Shown piece by piece: positions 25,021-33,107 of a stretch of DNA of 64,000 nt. A model generated the notes under the pieces. That model did no database searches and was not told the origin of the DNA. It saw nothing but the letters and a program-made list of their open reading frames with translations. This DNA comes from Bacteroidia bacterium (GTDB taxonomy: Bacteria > Bacteroidota > Bacteroidia > Flavobacteriales > Flavobacteriaceae). The translations under genes were made by a program, and so were the position numbers. Position 1 is the first letter of the stretch. Each line of letters begins with the position of its first letter. The stretch covers positions 1-64,000 of the forward strand of contig JAUIDI010000002.1 in assembly GCA_030428705.1 (NCBI GenBank), given 5' to 3'.

Positions 25021-26079
25021 TCAGACCATTTTGGCGAATACTTTCTGGCCAAGTGGAACATTTTCCTTAACCATTATTTCTACAGGAATATCCAAGTTTA
25101 GTTCAGACCCATCCTGTTTGGTCAAAAAGTTGAAAAGACTTCTTATGGCAACATAGCCTTGGTATTGCGGTTGTTGGTTGATAAGAAAATCGATTTCGTC
25201 GTTTTCGAGGTGCTTCAAATTTTGCTTGTTCAGGTCAAAACCCACGATAAAGGTATTTTTGACTTGGTATTGTTCAAGTATTCTTGGCAACAAGTGTGAC
25301 TTGGAATTGGTAACAAATATTCCTTTTCGATTCTCGGTAGCAAACCAAGTTTCCATTTCTTTCGTCACCTCAAATTCTCCACTCAAGGAATAATTAATCG
25401 TTTGTATTTGTACACCTTCTTGACCGGTATCTTTAAAAAATTTTCTAAAACCACGCTCCCTTTGAATGTTGTTGGCATGTATACCACGATCATTTAGCAT
25501 GTTGACAACAAAATAACAGCCTTTGTTACCAACCAGACCATTAAGCAATCTTGCCGCTACCATACCGGCCTTATAAGAGTCTTGTCGAATAAAATTGGTT
25601 GGTGTTTCGAGCTTTATTTCTGTATCGATAAAAACAACAGGGATATTCTTCTTATTTGCCCGATCCAGTAAATCGTTACTCTCATTTTCAAAAAATGCAA
25701 CCGTAACAATGGCATCATAATCTTTCAAAAAGATCTCATCCATAAGTTCTTTAAAAGTAGAAGAATCCAAAAACTCGAAGTAATCTACTTCTACGCCCAA
25801 CTCCATCAATTCTTTTACTGCCCTGCCGATTCCCTTTTTAGGAAGTTTCCAATAGCTCCATTTGTTCTTAGTCTCAGGGATAAGTACAGCGAATTTTATT
25901 TTCTTGACCGAAGCTAGTTTCAATCGACTCGCGGTCGTATTTTTGGTATACCCTATTTCCTTTATGACCTTTCGGACTCTTTTTTCGGTTTCTTTTGATA
26001 CACCGGCCCTATTGTGAAGTACACGATCGACTGTACCAATCGATACGTTTGCAAGTCTCGCTATTCTCTTAATTCCCAT
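25021..26079 (-). CDS. LacI-family transcriptional regulator
   Basis: 352 residues. The N-terminal helix-turn-helix and hinge helix are clear: IKRIARLANVSIGTVDRVLH, then NRAGVSKETEKRVRKVIKEIGY. The remainder is a periplasmic-binding-protein-type sugar sensor (FAVLIPETKNKWSYW, DAIVTVAFFEN, NIPVVFIDTEI, GMVAARLL, TFIVGFDLN). It most probably controls this locus through the CGTTAACG-type palindromes before susC and uxaC, releasing them when a sugar binds. It lies at the end of the minus-strand block, after DUF1080, with a 16-bp perfect palindrome 50 nt before its start that may be an autoregulatory site. Confidence 0.93.
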   Translation of the reverse strand: MGIKRIARLANVSIGTVDRVLHNRAGVSKETEKRVRKVIKEIGYTKNTTASRLKLASVKKIKFAVLIPETKNKWSYWKLPKKGIGRAVKELMELGVEVDYFEFLDSSTFKELMDEIFLKDYDAIVTVAFFENESNDLLDRANKKNIPVVFIDTEIKLETPTNFIRQDSYKAGMVAARLLNGLVGNKGCYFVVNMLNDRGIHANNIQRERGFRKFFKDTGQEGVQIQTINYSLSGEFEVTKEMETWFATENRKGIFVTNSKSHLLPRILEQYQVKNTFIVGFDLNKQNLKHLENDEIDFLINQQPQYQGYVAIRSLFNFLTKQDGSELNLDIPVEIMVKENVPLGQKVFAKMV

Positions 26080-26128
26080 AAACTAGCTGAAAAGATTATT
26101 CAGTCGCATAAAAATCTAAAGTACAATC

Positions 26129-26144
26129 TTTCTTGCGCAAGAAA
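26129..26144. promoter_or_regulatory. Perfect 16-bp palindrome upstream of the LacI-type gene
   Basis: TTTCTTGCGCAAGAAA is self-complementary over 16 bases with central CpG, as expected of a LacI-family operator, but its half-sites differ from the CGTTAACG elements elsewhere in the locus. It sits in the 79-nt gap before the regulator gene. As a hairpin it would have a GCGC loop but no T-run, so termination is unlikely. Confidence 0.5.
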
Positions 26145-26158
26145 AAATGACCCTAGAA

Positions 26159-26767
26159 TTAGTCTAGTTCGGTAACGGAGATATTCCTGAATTGTATGGT
26201 CATGTCTCGCCCTGGGTGAAGCTGAAGTCCGATCGGACCTTTCAAATCAGCACCCTCAAGTTCATACTCCATTACTTTTTTTCCATTGAGCCAAACTTTA
26301 TATACATTCCCGACGGCCTTCGCCTTTATGGTATTCCAATCGTTCATACGCAGAAGTTCTTTTATTCCTTCTGCCTCGACCGGATAGCCCATTTTAGGCA
26401 CATAGGGCGAGGCGGTCATATCCCTTTTCAATGAGCCGGAGATTCCGATTTGGATCTGAGCATTTTTCTCACTCTCGCCGCGCATAAAAATCCCTGAATC
26501 CACAGTGCCTTTTCCAAACTTAAAATCCAATTGAACGACAAAGTCATTGTACTCTTTTTTAGTCCACAAATTCGACCCTTTTTGCTCAGGGTCACTTTTC
26601 GCCCATAGACTTCCTTCTTCTATAGTCCACCATACATTGTTCTCGGGTATTTGCCAATAGTCAAGATCTTCTCCATCGAATAGAATCGTTTGTTTTACTT
26701 CGGTGTTTTGACCATAAAAATTATGTGTCAGGAGAAAGATAAAAAGTAAAGAAAATACAAACCTCAT
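26159..26767 (-). CDS. Secreted single-domain DUF1080 (3-keto-disaccharide hydrolase family) protein
   Basis: 202 residues with a signal peptide ending NFYGQ. The single DUF1080 domain is a concanavalin-like jellyroll: ILFDGEDLDYWQIPEN, SLWTKKEY-like strand (SNLWTKKEYNDFVVQLDFK), GTVDSGIFMRGE, NDWNTIKAKAVG, VYKVWLNGKKVMEYE and GPIGLQLHPG. Members of this family have been shown to cleave 3-keto-glycosides made by C3 oxidation. Here it could hydrolyse the oxidised substrate in the periplasm. It is the last enzyme gene of the minus-strand block before the regulator. Confidence 0.87.
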   Translation of the reverse strand: MRFVFSLLFIFLLTHNFYGQNTEVKQTILFDGEDLDYWQIPENNVWWTIEEGSLWAKSDPEQKGSNLWTKKEYNDFVVQLDFKFGKGTVDSGIFMRGESEKNAQIQIGISGSLKRDMTASPYVPKMGYPVEAEGIKELLRMNDWNTIKAKAVGNVYKVWLNGKKVMEYELEGADLKGPIGLQLHPGRDMTIQFRNISVTELD

Positions 26768-26800
26768 TTTATAGTATATTAAGTTTCGTAACTATCGTCA

Positions 26801-27874
26801 TTACTTGTTAAAGTCCATAAAACTTTGATTTAAAGCATCCATCGAAAGTTCTGAACCATTATGAACCAAAATACGGTAATCGAAAGTCGTCGATTCCCCT
26901 TTTTTAAGCTTAAAATCCAACGTTTCCTTTCCTTCCGAGAATATGGCCTGACCTAAAGGGTTGGCAGCAAATAGGCCATAACCCCGAGCATGCCAATACG
27001 TAGGATATCCTACATTGTTTTTATTGTCCAACATTGTAATCGATACCGTTTCGCCATCGATAGTACTTTCCAACTTAACCCATTTATTGCGCGTTCCCCA
27101 AACGTTGTTACCCGTCAGACCTTCGCTTGCATAATAATTTCCATTTATACCTTCATTGTTCAGGGCCTTTACCTCGGTAATGTTTCCCTCGGCATCGGTA
27201 TAGATTGCCGGCTCGTCAGAAGGCAATTCCATTTCACGTGCAACACGAATACCGATCATGCCTTCTTTATTATCCTTAAAGGAGGCATCTTGCAATGCTT
27301 TCAGGGTTGTCGAACGATCGATGGTACGTGTATTTTCTACTTCGGAAAACTTGAACTCGGTAATCTCTTCCAACAAATCAACATTGTCAGGCGAACGCCA
27401 AATTGCACGAATTTTCAAAATACCCATATCCGTGTCACTTTCCAAAATCTCTTGGTGGAAAATGCTCCCGTATTTATGCTTTTCCGAATCAGGAATGGCA
27501 TACGAGTTGTTCCAAAAATCCAACCCGTTCACATCGCCATAGTTCAACCAAAGTCCCGCATGATGGGGATGATCTATTCTTTCATGGGGTCGCGGGTCGT
27601 AAGGAAATCCCCTTGTCAATGTTTTTCCGCTTTTGGTCAGAATTGGATATAAAATTGGTTTAGGGGTCTGGCCATCATAAATATAATTGGTGAACAATTC
27701 TCCATTAAGGTATATAGCCACCTTTTTTTCATCTGCGTTTTCGACAAATTCTACCTGGGAAATGACCGCCATATCGAGTTCACTGTTCTCGTCTTCGGTA
27801 TTTTTTTTGGTTTCTTTACACCCCAGTAGCAAAACGGCCAGAAGTACATAACCACATATTTTTCGAAAAGTCAT
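26801..27874 (-). CDS. PmoA-like (DUF6807) lipoprotein
   Basis: 357 residues. The signal ends in LLLGC, followed by KETKK, a lipobox. The body matches the family labelled PmoA/DUF6807, which was named for a presumed methane oxygenase subunit but occurs widely in glycan loci: GFPYDPRPHERIDHPHHAGLWLNYGDVNGLDFWN near residues 95-125 with a histidine cluster, RTIDRSTTLKAL, GMIGIRVAREMELP and the late YPTYWHARGYGLFAANPLG. The HPHHAGLW motif is a candidate metal or substrate site. Its real reaction is not known. It is 12 nt from the oxidoreductase gene upstream and is clearly cotranscribed. Confidence 0.82.
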   Translation of the reverse strand: MTFRKICGYVLLAVLLLGCKETKKNTEDENSELDMAVISQVEFVENADEKKVAIYLNGELFTNYIYDGQTPKPILYPILTKSGKTLTRGFPYDPRPHERIDHPHHAGLWLNYGDVNGLDFWNNSYAIPDSEKHKYGSIFHQEILESDTDMGILKIRAIWRSPDNVDLLEEITEFKFSEVENTRTIDRSTTLKALQDASFKDNKEGMIGIRVAREMELPSDEPAIYTDAEGNITEVKALNNEGINGNYYASEGLTGNNVWGTRNKWVKLESTIDGETVSITMLDNKNNVGYPTYWHARGYGLFAANPLGQAIFSEGKETLDFKLKKGESTTFDYRILVHNGSELSMDALNQSFMDFNK

Positions 27875-27886
27875 AGACCTTAGTTT

Positions 27887-29245
27887 TTAGTATTGAAACA
27901 CCTTGCCTCCAGCCAATACATCTTGGGTTGCCTCGTCGAAGGTGGCCTTTAGACCTGTTCTTAGGGCCGCCGTGGTCATAATATTAGCTATGGAATGGTT
28001 ATAACCAGCTTCTACCGGTCCATTTGTTTTCTCACGACTACGGACGCATTCCATCCAGTTCAACATATGCAATGAAGTCATATTGTCTGCGCCTGTGTCG
28101 GCAGAGGTGACAACTTTTGGTGCATTTTCTGATAGATCAAAACCTTGCAGTTTGTTGGCCTTCATACCCATTGCACTTGCATGGCGTTCCGAAAGGCCGC
28201 CGTTATCGCTTACCTTGTTGGTATCAAGGTTCAGTTCACCGGCATTGGAATAATAAATTTCTTTGGTGCCTCCCGCCGAATTCGTAAACCGTGAGGAATA
28301 GGTTACCTGAAAGCCCGAACCAAGATCATCGGCCGGTCCATAATCGAATACGGCCGACATGGTATCAAAGTTTTTTCGTCCGTCCTTCCACAAGTATATA
28401 CCCCCGTTCGCAGCTACACTTCGCGGATGCGCCAAACCAGAAAACCAATGCACAGTATCGATTTGGTGAGACATCCATTGGCCCGGAATTCCCGAAGAGT
28501 AAGGCCAGAACAACCGATATTCCAAATATTTTCTGGGATCCCACTCTGCTGGTGGACGGTTCATTTGATAACGTTTCCAATCGGTATCGGACTCCTTTAT
28601 TTCGCTTGTCAGCTTTGGTAAACGCCATCGTCCGGGTTGATTGACATTCCACGTCATTTCGACCATGACAATATCGCCAAATTTGCCCGACTTGATAAAA
28701 TCATTGGCGGCATGGTAGTTGGCCCCGCTCCTTCTTTGAGAGCCGATCTGGAATACGATCCCCGATTCTTTGACAGCCTTGAGCCCGACACGGGCATCGG
28801 CCATGGTTTCGGCAAAAGGTTTCTCACAGTACACATCTTTTTTTGCATTCGCGGCCTGCACTGTATGTAGGGCATGCTGAAAGTCGGCAGTCGATATTAT
28901 AACGGCATCAATCTCGTTTTTATCATACATTTCTTCATGATTGCGCCATTTGGCAATGGTCTGGCCGGTCAGTTCTTTAACATAGGCCACCCCTTCGTCC
29001 CTCCTTCTGTTCCAAATATCCGATACTCCTGTAAATTCAAAGTTCTGGGCCTTGCTATGCATATTAAAGGCGGGAATTAACGCCCCTTTGGCCCTATTTG
29101 AAAAACCCGCTATACCTACACGAACACGATCGTTCGCCCCCAATATTTTTTTATAACTCTTGGCACTTATTGTATTGGTTCCCAAAACAATTCCGCTGGA
29201 AGCCATGGCCGTCTTTTTAATGAAATCCCTTCTTTTCTTATTCAT
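27887..29245 (-). CDS. Secreted Gfo/Idh/MocA-family oxidoreductase
   Basis: 452 residues. The N-terminus MNKKRRDFIKKTAMASSG is a twin-arginine-type signal (RRDF), consistent with export of a protein folded around NAD(P). The Rossmann fold shows VRVGIAGFSNRAKG, then DAVIISTADFQHALHTV and the family motif VYCEKPFAET, with FQIGSQRRSG after it. The C-terminal substrate domain has WNVNQPGRW, YSSGIPGQWMSHQIDTVHWF with the catalytic-type His, and ends DVLAGGKVF. In related loci such enzymes oxidise C3 of glycosides, giving 3-keto substrates for DUF1080 hydrolases. It sits between the double-DUF1080 gene and the PmoA-like gene. Confidence 0.9.
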   Translation of the reverse strand: MNKKRRDFIKKTAMASSGIVLGTNTISAKSYKKILGANDRVRVGIAGFSNRAKGALIPAFNMHSKAQNFEFTGVSDIWNRRRDEGVAYVKELTGQTIAKWRNHEEMYDKNEIDAVIISTADFQHALHTVQAANAKKDVYCEKPFAETMADARVGLKAVKESGIVFQIGSQRRSGANYHAANDFIKSGKFGDIVMVEMTWNVNQPGRWRLPKLTSEIKESDTDWKRYQMNRPPAEWDPRKYLEYRLFWPYSSGIPGQWMSHQIDTVHWFSGLAHPRSVAANGGIYLWKDGRKNFDTMSAVFDYGPADDLGSGFQVTYSSRFTNSAGGTKEIYYSNAGELNLDTNKVSDNGGLSERHASAMGMKANKLQGFDLSENAPKVVTSADTGADNMTSLHMLNWMECVRSREKTNGPVEAGYNHSIANIMTTAALRTGLKATFDEATQDVLAGGKVFQY

Positions 29246-29267
29246 GTTCGATGATTTAAACTATTAT

Positions 29268-30641
29268 TTAGAATTCGCGTACCTTAATATTTTTAAAGGA
29301 AACCTTGTCACCATGATCCTGAAGCAGTAGTAGCCCTTCGGGTATCCGTCCAAAATTTTCCCATTTTTCATATTTACTCTTCTCGACCAGGGCCTTGAAA
29401 GTTTGGCTAAAGCGGTCGTACTCCACCACTTTGACCTGATTGAGCCAATGTTCGACATGCCCTCCTTTGACCACAATACGAGCATTGTTCCATTGGCCGA
29501 CCCCTTTAAAGTTTTTTCCCCTTGAACTATCGTTGTTCTCGGCCCTAATGAGGTCGTACAATGACCCCACCGTTCGGTTGCCATTTTTGCCCATCTTGGC
29601 ATCAGGGTGTTTTTTGTCATCCAAAACCTGGAACTCCAATCCAATTGCCGAGCCCTCACCCTTGTTCAATTCAGAATCAACAAAATATTTTATACCGCTA
29701 TTGGCACCCTCGGTAATCTTAAAATCGACACTAAGCTCAAAATGGCTAAATGAATCATTCGTAACGATGTCGCCTCCGTTTCGAGACTCCGCACCGCCCG
29801 AGGACAAAACGCTCAGCACCCCATCGGCCATTTCCCATCCATGGTCGGGAAACCTGTCAAGTTTTGCTCCGCGCCATCCATTTGCCGTTTTTCCATCCCA
29901 AAGCAATCTCCAGCCTTTTCGCTTCTCGTTCGGGGTCAATTGGTTCGTCAAATAACTTATTTCGGGTACGTCGCTATCGAGCGGTTTTCTAGAATTCTCC
30001 AAACCATCCGTTTTGATCCTTATGTTCTTCCATTTAACGATTTTCCCTTCATGTTCTTTGTCGTGAATGGCATGTACTTGAAAGGCGATAATACCTTCAG
30101 CGGTTGTATCATCGACCAAATTGGCACACTGCACACCATTTACCCAAGTGCGTATATTGTTTCCGATAGCCTCGATCCGATAATGGTTCCATTCACCAGG
30201 CACAAAGGCATCTTGTCCTTTTGGGTTACGTGTCAGTGGATAAAGCCAACCGTTTCTAGCCTCATCGTAAACTCCGCCGGCCCACTTACGGGCACTGGTC
30301 TCAATCTCACATTGATACCCATGTACCCTTCCGTCCATAATATCGGGGTCGCTAATACTACGAAACTGAACTCCCGAATTCAATCCGTTTTCAACAAGGA
30401 CTTCGAATTCAAGAATGAAATCGCCATATTTCTTTTTGGTCGCCATAAAGCTATTCGGCGTATCCATCTTGGATATCCCGATCAGCTCCTTATTTTTAAT
30501 CTCGTATTTCGCATTGCCGTTGAGCTGTTCAAAATTCTTTAGGTCATTACCGTTGAACAACATTTCCCAATTGTCTTGAGCCTTAACCGAAAGGGCCGTA
30601 AAAAAAACAAAAATGACAAGTAGGATTACCTTTTTTCCCAT
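29268..30641 (-). CDS. Secreted protein with two DUF1080 domains
   Basis: 457 residues with a signal peptide ([16 protein letters not shown]). Two complete DUF1080 jellyrolls follow: about 25-215 ([66 protein letters not shown]) and about 240-456 ([68 protein letters not shown]-like end). Both halves keep the NSGVQF/NSGIKYF strand and the WN motif, so both may be functional. Double-domain members are known. It is the first gene of the leftward block and lies 72 nt from the perfect operator palindrome. Confidence 0.88.
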   Translation of the reverse strand: MGKKVILLVIFVFFTALSVKAQDNWEMLFNGNDLKNFEQLNGNAKYEIKNKELIGISKMDTPNSFMATKKKYGDFILEFEVLVENGLNSGVQFRSISDPDIMDGRVHGYQCEIETSARKWAGGVYDEARNGWLYPLTRNPKGQDAFVPGEWNHYRIEAIGNNIRTWVNGVQCANLVDDTTAEGIIAFQVHAIHDKEHEGKIVKWKNIRIKTDGLENSRKPLDSDVPEISYLTNQLTPNEKRKGWRLLWDGKTANGWRGAKLDRFPDHGWEMADGVLSVLSSGGAESRNGGDIVTNDSFSHFELSVDFKITEGANSGIKYFVDSELNKGEGSAIGLEFQVLDDKKHPDAKMGKNGNRTVGSLYDLIRAENNDSSRGKNFKGVGQWNNARIVVKGGHVEHWLNQVKVVEYDRFSQTFKALVEKSKYEKWENFGRIPEGLLLLQDHGDKVSFKNIKVREF

Positions 30642-30902
30642 GAACTATAAAATTTAAAAATTAATGATTTTGACTTTGCCCGCTATATTTATGGTAATAC
30701 TAAAATATTCGTCGTTAACGTTAACGAATGTAAAAAATATTTTTAACTTATGGTCGCATAGAACCTTTTTATTACAAAGAACGCACAAGTTGGCTTCGAT
30801 TTGGCCAATGATTTTATTCCTTGGACATATTAAACTTTAGGAGGTTATCAATGTCAAAGATTTAGATGCGTTTTTTAATTTTGACAACTAAACGACACCA
30901 AC
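30642..30902. promoter_or_regulatory. Divergent control region of the DUF1080 block and uxaC
   Basis: An A/T-rich 261-base spacer between divergent genes with the perfect operator at 30713-30726. No clear TAnnTTTG element was found on either strand; TATATTTA (30684) on the plus strand is one mismatch away. No gene is seen in it. Confidence 0.45.
30713..30726. promoter_or_regulatory. Perfect LacI-type operator palindrome CGTTAACGTTAACG
   Basis: A 14-bp perfect palindrome with central CpG, shared at 13 of 14 positions with the first site before susC 10.8 kb away. Its position, 72 nt from the double-DUF1080 start and about 180 nt from uxaC, fits control of the divergent pair by the locus regulator. 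Confidence 0.65.
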
Positions 30903-32291
30903 TTGATACATTCCAATTTTTTATTAGAAAACAGATACTCGGAAGAACTTTATCACGATTTCGCGAGTAAAATGCCAATCATCGATTATCATAACCACCT
31001 TTCCCCGAAGGACTTGGCAGACAACAAGATTTTTGGGAACATCACGAAAATCTGGATTGATGGCGACCATTACAAATGGCGGGCAATGCGTACCTTGGGC
31101 ATCGATGAAAACTTTATTACTGGGGATGCCCCTGATGAGGAAAAGTTCAGAAAATGGGCTTATACCGTACCCTATTCCATGAGAAATCCGCTGTATCATT
31201 GGACCCATTTGGAGCTTTCCCGTTATTTCGGAATCAATGATCTGTTGACCCCATCAAATGCCGATGAAGTTTTTAAGATTGCCACTGAAAAACTAAATAC
31301 CGACACGTACAGCAGTCAGAGCTTGATCTCAAAAATGAACGTTGAAGTAATGTGTACTACCGAAGACCCTACCGATACGTTGGAACATCACCAAAGACTT
31401 TCAAAGAGCAGTTTCACGACCAAGGTCAGTACTGCCTTTCGCCCCGATAAGGCCATATTTATTGAAAATGAGGCTTATAATGAATATTTAGACAAACTCG
31501 AGTCGGTATCAAATACCGCTATTAATACATATGAAGATTTAAAGACGGTACTTCGTCAACGAATTCATTTCTTCCATGAAAATGGATGTCGCTTGAGCGA
31601 CCATGGCCTGGAAAATCTTTATGCCGATGACTTTACCGAAACCGAGGTCGAATCCGTTTTTGAACAAAGAAGGAGCGGACAGAGCGTCACCAAGAAACAG
31701 GCCTCAAAATTTCAAAGTGCCATACTCCTATTCCTTTCCGAAAACTACCATGAATTGGGTTGGGTACAACAATTTCATTTGGGAGCCCTCCGAAATACGA
31801 ACAGTAGAATGCATCGAATCTTGGGGCCTGATACTGGTTGGGATTCCATTGGTGACTATCAACAGGCAAAAAGCCTTGCCAAGTTCTTGGATACCCTGGA
31901 TACAAACGATAAATTGACAAAAACCATTCTCTACAATGTGAACCCGACTTACAATGAAGTCATGGCGACCATGACGGGCAATTTTAATGATGGAAGTATC
32001 AAAGGTAAGGTTCAATGGGGATCCGGATGGTGGTTTTTGGACCAAAAAGATGGTATGACCGATCAATTGAACGTGCTCTCCAACATGGGTCTTTTGAGTT
32101 GCTTTGTCGGAATGCTGACGGATTCGAGAAGCTTTCTTTCTTTTCCGCGACACGAATATTTTCGCCGGATTCTTTGCAATCTTCTCGGTAAAGAAATCGA
32201 AAAAGGCGAACTCCCAAATGAAATGGAATGGATCGGAAAACTGGTGCAGGACATTTGCTACAACAATGCTAAAGAATATTTCAATTTTTAA
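30903..32291 (+). CDS. uxaC: Glucuronate (uronate) isomerase
   Basis: 462 residues. Converts D-glucuronate to D-fructuronate and D-galacturonate to D-tagaturonate, the entry step of hexuronate breakdown. Motifs of the amidohydrolase-related barrel: MPIIDYHNHLSPKDLADNKIF-like opening, FITGDAPDEEKFRKWA, then HLGALRNTNSRM, LGPDTGWDSIGD, QWGSGWWFLDQKDGM and LTDSRSFLSFPRHEYFRRIL. Start is TTG 30903: the frame closes upstream at TGA 30882-30884, with no ATG, and the first internal Met comes after the conserved N-terminus. It is cytoplasmic, unlike its exported neighbours, and would metabolise the uronic acid they release. Confidence 0.93.
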   Translation: MIHSNFLLENRYSEELYHDFASKMPIIDYHNHLSPKDLADNKIFGNITKIWIDGDHYKWRAMRTLGIDENFITGDAPDEEKFRKWAYTVPYSMRNPLYHWTHLELSRYFGINDLLTPSNADEVFKIATEKLNTDTYSSQSLISKMNVEVMCTTEDPTDTLEHHQRLSKSSFTTKVSTAFRPDKAIFIENEAYNEYLDKLESVSNTAINTYEDLKTVLRQRIHFFHENGCRLSDHGLENLYADDFTETEVESVFEQRRSGQSVTKKQASKFQSAILLFLSENYHELGWVQQFHLGALRNTNSRMHRILGPDTGWDSIGDYQQAKSLAKFLDTLDTNDKLTKTILYNVNPTYNEVMATMTGNFNDGSIKGKVQWGSGWWFLDQKDGMTDQLNVLSNMGLLSCFVGMLTDSRSFLSFPRHEYFRRILCNLLGKEIEKGELPNEMEWIGKLVQDICYNNAKEYFNF

Positions 32292-32311
32292 ATTAAATTC
32301 AAAAAGGGTCT

Positions 32312-32319
32312 TATATTTG
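32312..32319 (+). promoter_or_regulatory. -7 element of tRNA-Leu
   Basis: Exact TATATTTG, 18 nt before the first base of the tRNA. Confidence 0.6.
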
Positions 32320-32337
32320 CCATCTCTTCTTAAAAAG

Positions 32338-32421
32338 GCGCACGTGGCGGAATTGGTAGACGCGCCAGCTTGAGGGGCTGGTGGCCATTAGGCCGTGGAA
32401 GTTCGAGTCTTCTCGTGCGCA
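32338..32421 (+). tRNA. tRNA-Leu (anticodon GAG)
   Basis: Acceptor GCGCACG (32338-32344) pairs with CGTGCGC (32414-32420), discriminator A at 32421; CCA is not encoded (CAA follows). The anticodon stem CCAGC/GCTGG holds loop TTGAGGG with anticodon GAG. The long variable arm TGGCCATTAGGCCGTGG shows the class II tRNA type, and the T loop is GTTCGAGTC. The total is 84 nt. Confidence 0.96.
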
Positions 32422-32423
32422 CA

Positions 32424-32453
32424 AAATAAGGTCGTCTGTTCAGACGACCTTTT
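32424..32453. terminator. Terminator after tRNA-Leu
   Basis: Stem AAGGTCGTCT/AGACGACCTT with loop GTTC and a T-run; the A-rich left flank allows use by the convergent thioredoxin-like gene too. Confidence 0.85.
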
Positions 32454-32473
32454 GTATTTCGGATGAATCGAAA

Positions 32474-33034
32474 CTATTCTTGAATCAGTTTATCGAGCAG
32501 GCTATAAACCTTCTTATTGTCCCAGTCGGAAATTGCGGTTTGATGTACGACGATATTACCGTTCTTATCAAGAATATAGGACCCGGGAGGTTTCAACAGT
32601 TTTATCGGACTTGGCTCTCCCACAATTTGATAGGTAATCGGAAAAGTATATTTCTTTCTGGCAATTAATTCTTCCGGAAGTTCACGTTCTTCATCGGTTA
32701 TGATATAGAAATCCATTTGGCCTTTGTAACGTTCATACAAATTCTGAATGTCATCCATTTGCGCTCTCGACGGTAGGTTCCAAGATGCCCAGAAATTGAT
32801 AAAGACTACTTTCCCTTTAGATTTCTCAAAATTGAAATAATTCCATTCAGCGTCTTTCAGTTTCCAATCATAAGTTGAAATTTTTCCCTGATTCTCTTCT
32901 GAAATTATAGTTGGAGTGGTAGCAAACCATTTGTTCAATAGTTCTTTGCTAAAGTCTCCCAAAGGGGTTACAAAAAAAGAAAGTACCAATCCGATCAACA
33001 GGACGTTTAAAATTGTCTTTCTCTTAATCTTCAT
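32474..33034 (-). CDS. Membrane-anchored thioredoxin-fold protein lacking the CXXC cysteines
   Basis: 186 residues. One N-terminal membrane anchor (about 8-25), then a TlpA/ResA-like thioredoxin fold facing the periplasm: KGKVVFINFWASWNLPSRAQM, where WASWCPPCRAEM would be expected, the cis-proline region KPPGSYILDKNGNIV, and a C-terminal helix. The two active-site cysteines are replaced by Asn86 and Ser89, and the protein has no other cysteine, so a disulfide redox role is ruled out. It may have become a binding or structural protein. Convergent with tRNA-Leu. Confidence 0.88.
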   Translation of the reverse strand: MKIKRKTILNVLLIGLVLSFFVTPLGDFSKELLNKWFATTPTIISEENQGKISTYDWKLKDAEWNYFNFEKSKGKVVFINFWASWNLPSRAQMDDIQNLYERYKGQMDFYIITDEERELPEELIARKKYTFPITYQIVGEPSPIKLLKPPGSYILDKNGNIVVHQTAISDWDNKKVYSLLDKLIQE

Positions 33035-33055
33035 AAGCGGGGTTTCTTCAAAACT

Positions 33056-33085
33056 AAAAAACTCCCAATCATCATCGGGAGTTTC
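33056..33085 (-). terminator. Terminator after the aconitase gene
   Basis: Minus strand: stem AAACTCCC/GGGAGTTT with a 10-nt loop, followed by a T-run. It lies 23 nt after the aconitase stop codon. Confidence 0.75.
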
Positions 33086-33107
33086 TTAAAACTATTTTCA
33101 ATCATTA

